A stretch of DNA of 64,000 nt from Nicotiana tabacum (taxonomy: Eukaryota; Streptophyta; Magnoliopsida; Solanales; Solanaceae), in contig NC_134103.1 of assembly GCF_000715075.1 (NCBI RefSeq), forward strand, positions 53,312,730 to 53,376,729. Reading direction: 5' to 3'. A model generated the notes under the pieces. That model was not told the origin of the DNA and did no database searches. It saw only the letters and a program-made list of their open reading frames with translations. This document shows, one piece after another, positions 25,095 through 37,300 of the stretch. The stretch's first letter is position 1, and each line of letters starts with the position of its first letter. The position numbers were made by a program, and so were the translations under genes.

Positions 25095-25726
25095 GCTATC
25101 ATATAAAGAAGTGCCAATGGCTATATTTGATCGACAAGTCCGCAAGTTGAGAACAAAGGATGTAGCTTCCGTCAAAGTATTGTGTAGGAACAAGAATACG
25201 AAAGAAATGACATGGGAAGCAGAAGAGGAAATGAAGTCTAAATACCCTTACCTATTCCAGATTGAAGATAACGAGGATGAAGGGGGGACGCAGGATGCAA
25301 CGGAAGCTAAAACAACTCAAAGAGGTAAGCAATAGCTTGATAATACTCTTCCTTAATACAAAATGGTGTTATGCAGATAATGTACATATCAATAATGCTT
25401 TGTATAGCTTAGTGAGGCATACGTTGGGTTTAACTGCTTGCAAGTTTGGCTAGTGTCCATTTTATAGGGGAAACTCGGCCGGAAATTTTCGTCGGAATCT
25501 GTGATGATTTAGACTCCCCGTAAACCCTTACATTCGAGGACGAATGTTCCTAAAGGGGGAGGGTGTTACAACCCATATTCGCGTATGTTGGATCACACCA
25601 TAAGATAGTTGACGTATATCCAAGAGGATATTATCTTTGAGATTATAAGAAGTTAATCCTCTTGGTCTTAAATTATACAAGGGTGTATAAGAGTGGTTAC
25701 CAAGTATTAGAAGTTAAACGAATCAA
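25095..25726 (+). repeat. Array monomer 8 (right part)
   Basis: Resumes inside the chromodomain remnant (CTATCATATAAAGAAGTGCC), open to 25335, followed by the untranslated stretch, the ACATTCGAGGACGAATGT inverted repeat (25530-25547), a purine tract and TGTTACA at 25564. The left flank of the preceding element stops at a different place in the monomer, so array sequence was lost or the element was truncated after insertion. Confidence 0.88.
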
Positions 25727-26042
25727 GGATGTTATAACCCATATTTTCGGGTAAAACTAGAGGTGCTTAATGATCTCAAGTGTTTGGTTTTAAGGTATTT
25801 GAATCATATAATATCCGTATCATAAGTCTTGAAGTCAAACGAGTAATGAAACGAAAGTCGACAATAGTTCTCGCAACTTACGTTCATAATTTTACTTAAA
25901 CTTTAGGTCGAATGTTACTACGATTTTATCCTAATATTCTTGGAAATACGGGGTCATCTACCCACCAAATTGAATATCTATGAGTCTAGTTTCCAACGCA
26001 TAAAACTGTTTGTCGATACGATGTCGGAGTAGATAGAGATAT

Positions 26043-26118
26043 TCGCGTTTTCGCGAGACTGCGCAAGCAGCTCTCTATGGGACCCACATAAGCGGTTAAG
26101 ATATTTTGATATATATGA
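26043..26118 (+). promoter_or_regulatory. Array U3 promoter region (representative)
   Basis: A TCGCGTTTTCGCGA inverted repeat, GACTGCGCAAGCAGCTC, GGGACCCACATA, then the TATA-like TTTGATATATATGAGACG, followed by a pyrimidine-rich CTCTATTCAGACC where transcription could start. The same order occurs in nearly every monomer, with TATA-like boxes near 363, 1846, 3470, 4329, 12724, 43880 and onward. A promoter function is inferred from position in U3. Confidence 0.5.
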
Positions 26119-26632
26119 GACGCCTTAAGCCCGTTTTACCTGATTCACTTTCACTCTATTCAGACCCTAGACAGCTAAAAACTCTCTCTCAAGATTCTCT
26201 CATGATCCAAGACCCAAACAAAGGGCAAACAACACAAATCAAGTTTCGGGAATCCCGTGGCGCTAGTAAGTTTCTTATTCTTCTTGTTGTTGCTGATTTT
26301 TGTGTGGTTACAGCTCTTGTGGGAGATTTTTTAAAGTGGTTTAAGTTCTGTAAAATACTCCCTTATGTTTTTATTATCAACCCTAGGTGATTTCAGGACT
26401 TCCAAAGTGATTCTAGTGCCGAAAATCCCGAATTGATTGCTAGTTTTGCTTCCTTATTCTTGTGGCAGCATTGGAAGGATATTCCGTGGTGAAGTGAGGT
26501 CAAATTGAAGTTGTTGTAAGGCCCATAAAATTTTACCTTAAATCTGGGGTTTCGTGTTGCCGAGGTAAAATTTTGTGTTAAAGATTGTAGAGATTTATTC
26601 GACGAATTGGACATGTTGCTTATGAATTAGAA

Positions 26633-26917
26633 TTGCCATCCGAATTGGAATTTGTCCACATGGTATTCCATGTATATATGTTGAGGAAATGTATTAGAGA
26701 CACTTCTCGGGTCGTCCTTATCAAAGATTTACAAGTTACCGAGGATCTATCATATAAAGAAGTACCTGTGGCTATATTAGATCGACAAGTCTGCAATCTG
26801 AGAATAAAGGATGTAGCTTCCATCAAAGTATTGTGGAGAAACAAGAATACGAAAGAAATGACATGGGAAGCAGAAGAGGAAATGAAGTCTAAATACCCTT
26901 ACCTATTCCATATTTGA
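26633..26917 (+). pseudogene. Chromodomain-end pol fragment in array monomer 9
   Basis: A 94-codon open stretch with LVFHVYMLRKC, the [17 protein letters not shown] segment and the chromodomain end (VLWRNKNTKEMTWEAEEEM, KYPYLF). It is clearly homologous to the last ~100 residues of the intact polyprotein at 34359-39125. It lacks everything upstream and is one of many copies, so it is a fragment and not a gene. Confidence 0.8.
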
Positions 26918-27411
26918 CGATAACAAGGATGTCGGGGGAACGCATGATGAAATGGTAGGAGAAACGGCTCTGAGAGGTAAGCAATAGCTTGAGAATACTC
27001 TTCCTTAATACAAAATGGTGATATGCAAATAATGTATATATCCATAATGCTTTTTATAGCCTTGTGAGGCCATATGTTGGGTTTAACTGCTTGCAAGTTT
27101 GGCTAGTGTCCATTTTATAGGGGAAACTCGGCCGGAAATTTTCGTCGGAATGTACGATGATTTAGACTCCCCATAAACCCTTACATTCTAGGACAAATGT
27201 TCCTAAGGGGTTAGGGTGTTACAACCCATATTCGCGTACGTTGGATAACGCCATAAGATAGTCGACATAAATCCGAGAATATATTATCTTTGAGATGATA
27301 AGAAGTTAATCTTGTTGGTCTTGAATTATACAAGGGCGTATAAATGTGGTTAACATGTATTAGAAGTTAGCCAAATCAAGTATATTATAACCCGTAATGT
27401 TGGATAAAACT

Positions 27412-29321
27412 TGTTACATCTCACGTTTTCGTACGTTAAAGTTTCGTCTTCAGATAATCGACTTAGACTCGGGGATGAGATTATCTTGAGATTATAAGCA
27501 TTTATGCTATTTATAATAGGCGATTAGTAAAATTCCATGAAGGTTAAAGGGTAAACGAATCAAAAAAATGATTTTCGTTGAAGATTGTCGATTTGGGAAA
27601 AAATAACGGTACGAGCTATAGTACCCGGTATTTATGGACTAGTGCCATACAAGGTACTATATGACCATGATAATAAGGTGTATAAGGTATGTTAAAAGTG
27701 AGTAGTATTTTAAGTAATTTGAGATAATTCTTAATTATGTGGGTAATTTGTTAAGTATTGGGTAATTGGAGATTACCTAATTAATTAAGGAGTTATTGGG
27801 TGATTATTTAAAGAATTGGGATAAGACTCAACCCCCCCCCAAACGTGGCAGCACCCCCCTTCCCATTTTATGACTCTTAAAAGAGATTTAAAGGTGGCAC
27901 ACTTGAAAAAGTTATGTGATACCAAGCTTGAAATGTGGGGCCCACCTAAAGGATAAAGGTAACATTTCTAAGTTCAAAATCAATTGCTAAGGAAAGAGTT
28001 TTAGCAAATATTTATTTGCATAGAAATGTTTTATCTCTTGAGAAAGAGTTTCATCAAAGATTATTTTGCAATAAGCAACGCTATTGCTTAGAGCATTTCA
28101 TACGAAGACCACTTAATATTATAACAACGTGGGGTTTGCGATTCTAAGGAAGTACGGTGCAATATTTCCCAAGAATATCATACAGATTTTTCCCTACTCT
28201 AGGTATGTTAAGGTTAAACCTTTCCTTCATTTTGGCATGATCCCGTAACTGCATATGTTTGATAATGAGTCATAAAGAGAAGTTCACACTCCCGAATTTA
28301 TATACATTATCCTAGTCTCATAAGTTACAGTATTTTCCCTTATCGGGACTTCATATTCAATTGAGTATTGTCTTCTTCAAGTCAAGAGAGCGGAGGGTCT
28401 ATATATATACATGATTACAATATTTTCTCCACCATCGAGCTATTATCGGTGGGCAGGCCCCTATTGGGCAACCTCTGATCAGATGGTAAGTTATATACCG
28501 AGCCTACTGTGGCCGAGCGCCTATGAGCGAGCCGAGCATGGCCGAGATACAAAGCCTAGTATGGCCGAGCGTCTATGAGCGAGCCTACTACGGCGGAGCA
28601 ATTACACGTTCCGAGCCTTATAGGGCCGGACATCTATTATATTTACTATATTGAGAGAGTGGGGTCGGTATCAGCAGGTAAGTATATCTCTAGATCATCT
28701 TTGACGCCCAGTTACTTTCAGTTATTATATTATCAGTTCAGTTTCAGCTTTCAGTTATTTTATTGCCTTGCATATACGGTACGTTATTTCGTATGGACGT
28801 CCCCTTTTCTGGGGACGCTACATTTTATGCGTGCAGGTTCAGACAGACATAGAGGTAGAACTCCTTAGTAGGTGTTGCCCGAGTTCAGCTTTATCGGTAA
28901 GCTCCACTTCCTTCGGAGTTACCAGGTCTAAAGTTTTGTGTACATCTTGTGTATATATGTATATAGGTTATGGGTAGGTCAGAGCCCTGTTCCGATCGCA
29001 GTACATCCATCAGTAGAGGCTTGTAGACATATCCTATAAGTTAGTGCAATATGTTGGGCTTGTACGCCTTGTATGTTTATTTTGTTGGTTTGTCAGCTAT
29101 AGTAGTTATGACAGCCTTGTCGGCCCAGCTTTATATTGATGTTTAGTCAGCATTAGCTTCCGCTCAGTTTTATATTTTGCTTCGCAAATTGTCTTGCAAT
29201 GTGGCCACCACCAAAGTATGACCTTATATGTTAAGAGTCCCTTAGTCGTAAGTTGGTACGCAAGGATAGGTGAGGCACCGGGTGCCGGTGTCGGTCTCAC
29301 TCCCAGGTTCGGGGCGTGACA
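27412..29321 (+). repeat. 5' LTR of the split degenerate element
   Basis: 1910 bp from TGTTACATC to GGGGCGTGACA. Its first half matches the reverse complement of the LTR at 5659-7649 (for example CCCGGTATTTATGG and ATGACCATGATAATAAGG). The second half has the TATA box at 28399 and the 26-bp subrepeats near 28506-28640 shared with the 2.5-kb LTRs. A C-run with nine C residues lies near 27832. Confidence 0.88.
28399..28410 (+). promoter_or_regulatory. TATA box candidate in LTR
   Basis: CTATATATATAC in the conserved context also found at 14543, 33246 and 41029. A core promoter role is inferred. Confidence 0.5.
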
Positions 29322-29324
29322 AAA

Positions 29325-29336
29325 GTGATATAAGAG
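29325..29336 (+). other. Degraded primer binding site
   Basis: GTGATATAAGAG occupies the place of TGGTATCAGAGC and is followed by the same AGTTCTGTCCTAGGGAG as the intact element at 34164. The match to tRNA-iMet is partly lost. Confidence 0.75.
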
Positions 29337-29532
29337 AAGTTCTGTCCTAGGGAGTCTACAAGTCATGTCTAATAGGGACTTGTTTATAGATGTGTTCTGC
29401 ACCACATTATATAAGCAGGGGACTACAGGGCACTTAGGAGTTGGTTACCCATCTTTCAAACCTAAATCGTCCTATAGAACTCAGTTATAAGAAATTTGAG
29501 TTAATCTTACGTGTTGGCATATGTATGCATAG

Positions 29533-30907
29533 ATGACGGTGACTAGCAAGACTACGGCTAGCCAAAGGAGAGACACAACAGTAGGTGAGGGGACTAGCAG
29601 GGTCCTTCCAGTAGATGGGGCCCAATCTGAGGCCCAGGGAGAGACCCCTACTCAGCCATTATCGGCTCCTCCACCACTTAAGGAGATTCCTAGGGAGACC
29701 GCACATCCAGTTCCCCCTCCGCTTCCATCAGATCAGGACTTGAGTTGTCTTGTGCATTTGTTGACACAGTTGGTAGTTACCCAAAAATAGGCTAGGGTAC
29801 CCTCTAGTGCATGATCTTCTGAGGGGTCTGGGAGTTCAAGGGTCCGAGAGTTTATTGCTTTGAGTCCCCCATAGTTTATGGGAACAGATTAGAGGGAGGA
29901 CCCGCAGGATTTCATAGATCAGCTTCACGGGATCTTTCGGGTTATGCATGCCACGAAGCATGAGGCAGTTGAGCTAGAAGCTTTTCGACTCCGAGATATA
30001 GCCATCTTTTGGTACGAGGGATGAGAGAGGTCCAGGGGAAGTGATGCACCTCCAGCTATTTGGGAGAATTTTTCAGATGCCTTCCTTGACTAGTACTTAC
30101 CGCGGGAGATCCAACAGGCTCGAGTCGATCCGTTTCTAGCCCTCAAGCAGGGCAATATGAGTGTTTGAGAGTATAGTCTCTGTTTTGTCTCATTGGCCAA
30201 ATATACACTATCCATAGTTGCTACTATGCGGGACAGGATTCATAGATTTATAGCAGGGTTGGCCCCGGAGTTGACCTAGGCATGTGCCACTGCTGTATTA
30301 CAGGATAGTATGGATATCTCTCGGATTCACGCATTTACCCAGAATATAGAAAGGGGTAGGTATCGATAGTAGGGTACCGAGAGGACTGAGTCAAGACAGT
30401 ATAAGAGGATGAGATTTGCCAGGTCTCAGGAGCAGTCTCAGGGTAGTTATTGGCCCTAGTACTTCGAACGGACACCTAGGCCTCCGCCCACCTCAGTTAC
30501 AGGGTTACCGATATGACCGCTATACTCAGTCAGGACTAGGTGAGAGCTCACGGGCATCAGGTTTGCAGCGACAGCTAGGTTCAGGGTAGACATGGTCATT
30601 TCCGCCGCGGTGTGACATATGTGGTAGAGGACACTTGGGCCAATGACGAGCCGGTTCCGATGCTTGTTATACATGTGGACACTTGGGGCATATGATGTGA
30701 GATTTCCCAAATATAGATTCTGGGGGTATGGCACAACCAGCGAATTCAGCAACAGGATCATCTATGTCCGTGTATCCTTCAGGGCGCGAGTCTCAGTCTT
30801 CGGCGGGTAGAGGTCGAGGCAGAGGTAGAGGTTCCAGTTCAGGTGGTAACTAGAATCGTAGCTATGCTTTAGCGGGTCGACAGGACCAGGAGTCTTCACC
30901 AGACGTT
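29533..30907 (+). pseudogene. Decayed gag of the split element
   Basis: The start ATG aligns with the proposed start at 34359 of the intact copy ([15 protein letters not shown]). Stops where the intact copy has Gln or Arg include TAG at 29890, 30091, 30367, 30370, 30457 and 30851 and TGA at 30166. Stops from other changes include 29788. A one-base insertion near 30485 shifts the frame. The zinc knuckle region near 30665-30710 is mutated (TGTGGACACTTGGGGCATATG in place of the intact CX2CX4H stretch). Confidence 0.85.
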
Positions 30908-31620
30908 GTGACAGGTATGTTGACCATTTGCTCTCACGATGCTTATGCCTCGATAGACCCACGATCTACTTTATCGTGTATTACCCAATTTGTCGTGGGG
31001 GAATATGGTATAGTGCCTGAAATACTAAGTGATCCTTTTGTGGTATCTACACCGGTGGGAGAATCAATTATTGCTAGACGGGTTTACCGAGGTTGTGCGG
31101 TGACAGTTTGTAGTCGTCAGACCTCAGCCGACCTAGTTGAGCTAGAGATGTTGGATTTTGATGCTATAATGGGAATGGACTGGTTAACAGCTTGCTATGC
31201 TATAGTTGATTATCGAGCAAAGATAGTCAGATTTCATTTTCCGGGTGAGCCAGTCCTTAAATGGGTAGGTAATACAGCAACACCCAGAGGTAGGTTTATT
31301 TCCTATCAGAAGGCAAGGAAAATGACCGCACAAGGGTGCATTTATCATATTGTGCGTGTTAGAGATGCAGATGCTGAGATACCTACACTTTAGTCTATTC
31401 CAGTAGTCAAAGAGTACGCAGATGTATTTCTAGATAAACTTTCAGGTATTCCTCCAGAGCGAGAGATTGATTTTGGCATCGATTTGCTTCCGAAAACTCA
31501 ACCAATATCCATCCCTCTGTATAAAATGTGACCTACCGAATTGAAGGAGTTGAAGGAGCAGTTAAAAGATTTGCTGGAGAAAGGTTTCATCAGTCCCAGT
31601 ACCTCACCTTGGGGTGCACA
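30908..31620 (+). pseudogene. Decayed protease and RT start of the split element
   Basis: Open from 30908 to a TAG at 31391 (Gln in the intact copy). The protease loop reads DPRSTLSCI where the intact copy has DPGSTLSYI, so the conserved Gly is Arg. RT begins after a further stop (TGA near 31529) and the segment is cut at CCTTGGGGTGCACA (31620), where the younger element inserted. RT resumes at 41930. Confidence 0.87.
31616..31620 (+). other. Target site duplication, left copy
   Basis: GCACA directly before the LTR start, repeated at 41930-41934 directly after the other LTR. The uninterrupted gene would read GGGGTGCACAGGTACTG, so the duplication accounts exactly for the insertion. Confidence 0.95.
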
Positions 31621-32193
31621 TGTTACACCCTATATTTTCGTATGTAAAAATGCGTCGTAAGCAAACTAATGTAGGACAAAAAAATGAGATAATATTTAAA
31701 AGTATATAAAGTAAGTTAATCATGTTACCTCTGAGGTTACAAATATTGAAGATCATGAACAACAAGTACAAAGAGGGTTGGACAGTTCAGAAGCTAAAGC
31801 AATTAAATAAAACAATGTTTCATCGAAAGTCGACAAGTTGGGAATGTTATAACATGTACCTTTGGGGTGAGACTAGGGTGATTAACATGATAAAGAGATT
31901 ATGTTATGATTTATATTAGTCGTATTACATCCGTGTGTTATGTTTTTAAGTCAAGCGAGTTGTGGAACAAAAGTCGATGAAAGTCATCACAAGTTACATT
32001 CATAAGTTTTACTGAAACTTTGGGTCACATGTAACTGCAATTTTCTCCCAATATACTTAGAGTTATGGTGTGTTCCACACATCAAATTAAAGATCTATGA
32101 GTCTATTTTCCAACGCATTAAACCATTTGTCAATACAACATCGGAGTAGAGAGATATGTGCATTTTTGCGATACTGCGCAAGCTGCTAGGTGA

Positions 32194-32216
32194 CAAGTAG
32201 GTGTGTCACCTACTTG
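32194..32216 (+). other. Perfect hairpin in U3
   Basis: CAAGTAGGTG-TGT-CACCTACTTG: 10-bp arms with a 3-base loop and no mismatch. The same is found at 39977-39999, and with one mismatch in the solo LTR. It overlaps a second inverted pair (AGGTGAC...GTCACCT). Confidence 0.85.
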
Positions 32217-33245
32217 CTTAAATGAAAGCCCAAAAATGGGCCATTTCGGGTCGTCCAAAGAGGCCTTTTAAGGGCCTATTTTCTTCATATATTAGACTTA
32301 AAATAGAGCATAATAACCAGACATAAGCTCTGCAAAGAATCCTCCCAAAAATTTCCCACAAACCCTAATTGATTTTCTCTCCCTTTCAAGTTCCAATTGG
32401 AGGTAAAACTTAGAGTTTGAAGAACCAAGATAGGAGCTGAGTTATCCAACAAATAAGGTGAGTTTACTGCTCTATTTCATCCATTTTTTCTTCTGTAAAT
32501 TCATGGTAAGTCGTTCTATACTTGTAAGAACTCACGGGATGGTGATCGGAAGCCGTGAGTTCGAGTTATTCACTTGTAGCGGACTGTTTTGTGGACTGTT
32601 TTGTGTTGCTGTTGGGCTGCGTGTTTTATTACTATTTTGTGGAGTTTTGGAGGAGGAAGGGGGTTTATAAACACCATATAAATGTAGGTTGGTTGTCTGG
32701 TCGTTCATCATAACATTTTCGGGTCGTTTGACACTACTACGGTGGTCGTTTTGTGTACGAAGAGATTGGGGTGTGTTGGGCTGTTTTGTAGTATTTGATG
32801 GTGTATATAGGGCTGGAAAATGATGTATATATGTTGTTATTGTTCTGTCCTTGTATTGTTGGTGTTATCTTGAAGTTGGAGGAAGGGCATATTATAGGGG
32901 AGATGCTGCCCGTTTTAATACAAAATAGGTTTGTCGTTCGTTGTGCGATAGTTGTACCTTTCGTAACTTAACGATAGTATTATTATCATTCTTGTAGATT
33001 AAGGTGCGAAGAGGTGAGTTCAACTTGGTGATTGAAAATATTGTGATAAGGTATGTTAAGGCTAAGCCTTCCTTCATTTTGGCATGATCTCGTAGCTACA
33101 TGTGTTAGTAATGAGACAAAAAGAGAAGTTCATATTCATGAATTTATTCACACTATTCTAGTCTCATAAGTTACAATATTATTCCTTATCGAGACTCTAT
33201 ATTCAATTTTAGTATTGTCTTCTTTCAGTCAAGAGAGCAGCAAGC

Positions 33246-33255
33246 CTATATATAC
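33246..33255 (+). promoter_or_regulatory. TATA box candidate, 5' LTR
   Basis: CTATATATAC about 900 bp before the LTR end, conserved in context with the boxes at 14543 and 28399. It would place the RNA start near 33280. A core promoter role is inferred; a weaker alternative is the CATATATTAG stretch near 32287. Confidence 0.5.
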
Positions 33256-33343
33256 AGTATTACAGTATTTTCATTACCATCGAGCTATAATCGATGGGCA
33301 GGCCCCTATTGGGCAACCTCTGATCAGATGGAAAGTTATATAC

Positions 33344-33465
33344 CGAGCCTACTGTGGCCGAGCGCCTATGAGCGAGCCCAGCATGGTCGAGATACATAGC
33401 CTAGTATGGCCGAGCGCCTATAAGCGAGCCTACTATGGCAGAGCAGTTATATATACCGAGCCTTA
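33344..33465 (+). repeat. Degenerate ~26-bp subrepeats in LTR
   Basis: GGCCGAGCGCCTATGAGCGAG recurs 52 bp later as GGCCGAGCGCCTATAAGCGAG, with a diverged half copy (GGTCGAGATACATAGCC) between and another (GGCAGAGCAGTTATAT) after. The sister block is in the 3' LTR near 41127-41248. Confidence 0.75.
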
Positions 33466-34151
33466 TAAGGCCGTACAATTATTTTACTTACTATATTGAA
33501 GGAGTTGAGTCAGTATCAGCAGGTAAGTATATCTCCAAATCATCTTTGACTCCCAGTTAATTTCAGTTATCATATTATCAGTTCAGTTTCAGATTTCAGT
33601 TATTTTATTGCCTTACATACTCGGTACATTATTTCGTACTGACGTCCCTTTTTTGGGGGCGCTGCATTTCATGCGTGCAGGTTCAGACAGACAGACGGGT
33701 AGACCTCCTCAGTAGGTGTTTTCCGAGTTCCGCCTAATCGGTAAGCTCCACGTCTTTCGGAGTTGCCAGGACTAGAGTTTTGTGTACATCTTATGTATAT
33801 CTGTATATATTTATGGGTAGGTCGGGGCCCTGTTCCGATCACAGTACATCTATCAGTAGAGGCTTGTAGGCATATCCTGTTGGTTAGTGCAGTATGTTGG
33901 GTTTGTATAAATTGGTGGTTTGTCAGCTGTAGTAGCTATGACGGCCTTGTCGGCTTAGCTTTATATTGATATTTAGTTAGTGCTAGTTTCCATTCAGTTT
34001 TATATTTTGCTTCGCAAATTGTCTTGCAAGGTGGCCCCATGGCCAAAGTATGACATTATGTGTTCAGAGTCCCTTAGTCGCAATTTGGTACGCCAGGTTA
34101 GGTGAGGCACGGGGTGCTTGTCTCGCTCCTAGGTTCGGGGCGTGACAAACT

Positions 34152-34163
34152 TGGTATCAGAGC
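34152..34163 (+). other. Primer binding site (tRNA-iMet type) of the intact element
   Basis: TGGTATCAGAGC, four bases after the LTR end, complementary to the 3' end of plant initiator tRNA-Met. This primes minus-strand DNA synthesis. Confidence 0.95.
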
Positions 34164-34358
34164 AGTTCTGTCCTAGGGAGTCTACAAGCCGTGTCTAGTA
34201 GGGTCTTGTTTATAGATGTGTTGTGCACCACATTATATAAGCAAGGAACTACAGGGCATTTAGGAGTTGGTTACACTTCTTTGAAATCTAAATCGTGCTA
34301 TAGAGCTGAGTTATAGGAAATTTGAATTAAACTTATGTGTTGGTGTTTGCATGCACAG

Positions 34359-37300
34359 ATGACGGTGACTAGGAAGACTACGGCTAGCCAGAGGAGAGAT
34401 ACAGTAGTAGGTGAGGGGACCAACAGGGTACCCCCAGTAGATGGGGCCCAGTCTGAGGCTCAAGGGGAGACCCCTACTAAGCCATTACCGGCTCCTCCAC
34501 CAACTACGGAGATTCCTAGGGAAACCGCACATCCAGTTCCCCCTCCACTTCCATCAGATCAGGACTTAAGGAGTGCGGTGCATTTGTTGACACAGTTGGT
34601 AGCTACCCAACAACATGCTAGGGCATCAGCTAGTGCAGGAACTTCTGAGGGGTCTGGGAGTTCAAGGGTCCGAGAGTTTATTGCTTTGAGTCCCGCAGAG
34701 TTCACGGGGACAGATCAGAGGGAGGACCCGCAGGATTTCATAGATCAGCTTCACAGGATCTTTCGTGTTATGCATGCCACTGAGAAAGAGGCAGTTGAGC
34801 TAGCAGCTTTTCGACTCCGAGATATAGCCATCCTTTGGTATGAGGGATGGGAGAGGTCCAGGGGACGTGATACACCTCCAGCTATTTGGGAGAATTTTTC
34901 AGATGCTTTCCTTGACCAGTACTTACCGCGGGAGATCCGACAGGCTCGAGTCGATCAGTTTCTAGCCCTCAAGCAGGGTAATATGAGTGTTCGAGAGTAT
35001 AGTCTCCGTTTTGACTCATTGGCCAGATATGCACCATCCATAGTTTCTACTATGCGGGACAGGATTCACAGGTTTATAGCAGGGTTAGCCCCAGAGTTAA
35101 TCGAGGCATGTGCCACTGCTGCATTGCAGGATAGTATGGATATCTCCCGGATTCAGGCATTCGCCCAGAATATAGAAAGGGGTAGGCGTTGGCAGCAGGG
35201 TACAGAGAGGGCTGAGCAAGGGCAACGTAAGAGGATGAGATTTCCCAGGTCTCAGGAGCAATCTCAGGGTAGTTATAGGACCCAGTACTTCGGACGGCCA
35301 CCTAGGCCTCCGCCACCTCAGTTACAGGGTTATGGGTATGACCGCTATACTCAGTCAGGACCAGGTGAGAGCTCACGGGCGTCGGGTTTGCAGCGACAAC
35401 GAGGTTCTGCGCAGACATGGTCATTTCCTCCGCGGTGTGACATCTGTGGTAGAGGACACTTGGGTCAATGCCGAGCAGGTTCTGATGCTTGTTATACATG
35501 TGGGCGTCCGGGGCATATGATGCGAGATTGCCCAAATAGAGATTCTGGGGGAATGGCACAACCAGCGAGTTCAGCAACAGGATCGTCTATGTCCGTGCAT
35601 CCTTCAAGGCGTGAGTCTCAGTCTTCGGCTGGTAGAGGTCGAGGCATAGGTAGAGGTTCCAGTTCAAGTGGTAATCAGAACCGTATCTATGCATTAGCGG
35701 GTCGACAGGACCAGGAGTCTTCACCAGACGTTGTGACAGGTATATTAACCATTTGCTCTCACGATGCTTATGCTTTGATAGACCCAGGATCTACTTTATC
35801 GTATATTACCCCATTTGTCGCGAGGAAGTTTGGTATAGTGCCTGAAATACTAAGTGATCCTTTTGCGGTATCTACACCGGTCGGAGAATCGATTATTGCT
35901 AGACGGGTTTACCGAGGTTGTACGATGACAATTTGTAGTCGTCAGACCTCAGCTGACCTAGTTGAGCTAGAGATGATGGACTTTGATGCTATCATGGGCA
36001 TGGACTGGTTGGCAGCTTGCTATGCCACAGTTGATTGCCGAGCAAAGGTAGCCAAATTTCATTTTCCGGGTGAGCCAGTCCTTGAATGGGTAGGTAATAC
36101 ACCAACACCCAGAGGTAGGTTTATTTCCTATCTGAAGGCGAGGAAAATGATCGCAAAAGGGTGCATTTATCATATTGTGCGAGTTAGAGATGCAGATGCT
36201 GAGATACCTACACTTCAGTCTATTCCCATAGTCAAAGAGTATGCAGATGTGTTTCCAGATGAGCTTCCAGGTATTCCTCCAGAGCGAGAGATTGATTTTA
36301 GCATCGATTTGCTTCCAGGAACTCAACCAATATCCGTCCCTCCGTATAGAATAGCACCTGCCGAATTGAAGGAGTTGAAGGAGCAGTTAAAAGATTTGCT
36401 GGAGAAAGGTTACATTAGGCCCAGTACCTCACCTTGGGGTGCACCGGTACTATTTGTGCGGAAGAAAGACGGCTCGCTGAGGATGTGTATCGATTATAGG
36501 CAGTTGAACAAGGTAACTATTAAGAATAAGTATCCACTTCCAAGGATCGATGACTTGTTTGATCAGTTGCAGGGAGCTAGATGCTTTTCCAAGATTGATT
36601 TGAGGTCGGGGTACCACCAGGTCAGAGTTCGGGAAAAAGATATTCCGAAGACAGCCTTCAGGACCCGATATGGCCACTTCGAGTTCCTTGTCATGTCCTT
36701 CGGGTTGACTAATGCACCCGCTGTATTTATGGACTTGATGAATAGCCTATTCCGGCCATTTTTAGATCTGTTCGTGATAGTATTTATTGATGATATTCTG
36801 GTTTATTCCCGTTCAGAGGATGAGCATGCGGACCACCTGCGAGCGGTACTCCAAACCCTCCGTGATCGTAAGTTGTATGCTAAGTTTTCTAAATGTGAGT
36901 TCTGGTTGAAGTCTGTAGCATTCTTGGGGCATATTGTATCAGATGAAGGGATAAAGGTGGACACTCAGAAGATTGAGGCCGTGAAATCTTGGCCTAGACC
37001 TACCACTCCGACAGAGGTTCGTAGCTTTCTAAGCTTAGCAGGATACTATCGGAGGTTCGTAGAGGTTTTTTCTTCCCTTTTGGCACCATTGACGAAGTTG
37101 ACACAGAAAGAAACTAAGTTTCAATGGACAGAGGCTTGTGAGCGGAGTTTCCAAGAGCTTAAGAACAAGTTGACCTCAGCTCCAGTTCTAACACTTCCAG
37201 AGGGTCTAGAGGGTTATGCCGTGTATTGTGATGCATCAGGTGTCGGGTTAGGATGTGTCCTGATGCAACATGGGAAGGTAATTGCATATGCTTCAAGGCA

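Larger units (their letters stand above)
25727..27411 (+). repeat. Array monomer 9 and first bases of monomer 10
   Basis: 1653-bp monomer. It has the clearest U3 signals in the array: the inverted repeat TCGCG-TTTT-CGCGA at 26043-26056 and a TATA-like box near 26107. The chromodomain remnant is open at 26633-26917 and the LTR start TGTTACA is at 27217. The next monomer begins at 27380 and is cut at 27411 by an LTR (TGTTACATC from 27412). Confidence 0.9.
31621..34147 (+). repeat. 5' LTR of the intact element
   Basis: 2527 bp, TGTTACACCC to GGGGCGTGACA. It contains the U3 module shared with the array (31846-32188), a perfect hairpin (32194-32216), a TATA candidate at 33246 and subrepeats at 33344-33465. 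Short open frames inside it recur identically in the 3' LTR because the LTRs are duplicates. They are not genes. Confidence 0.95.

Noticed and set aside
35302..35577. Antisense frames within gag-pol
   Set aside because: Shadows of the strongly coding plus strand.
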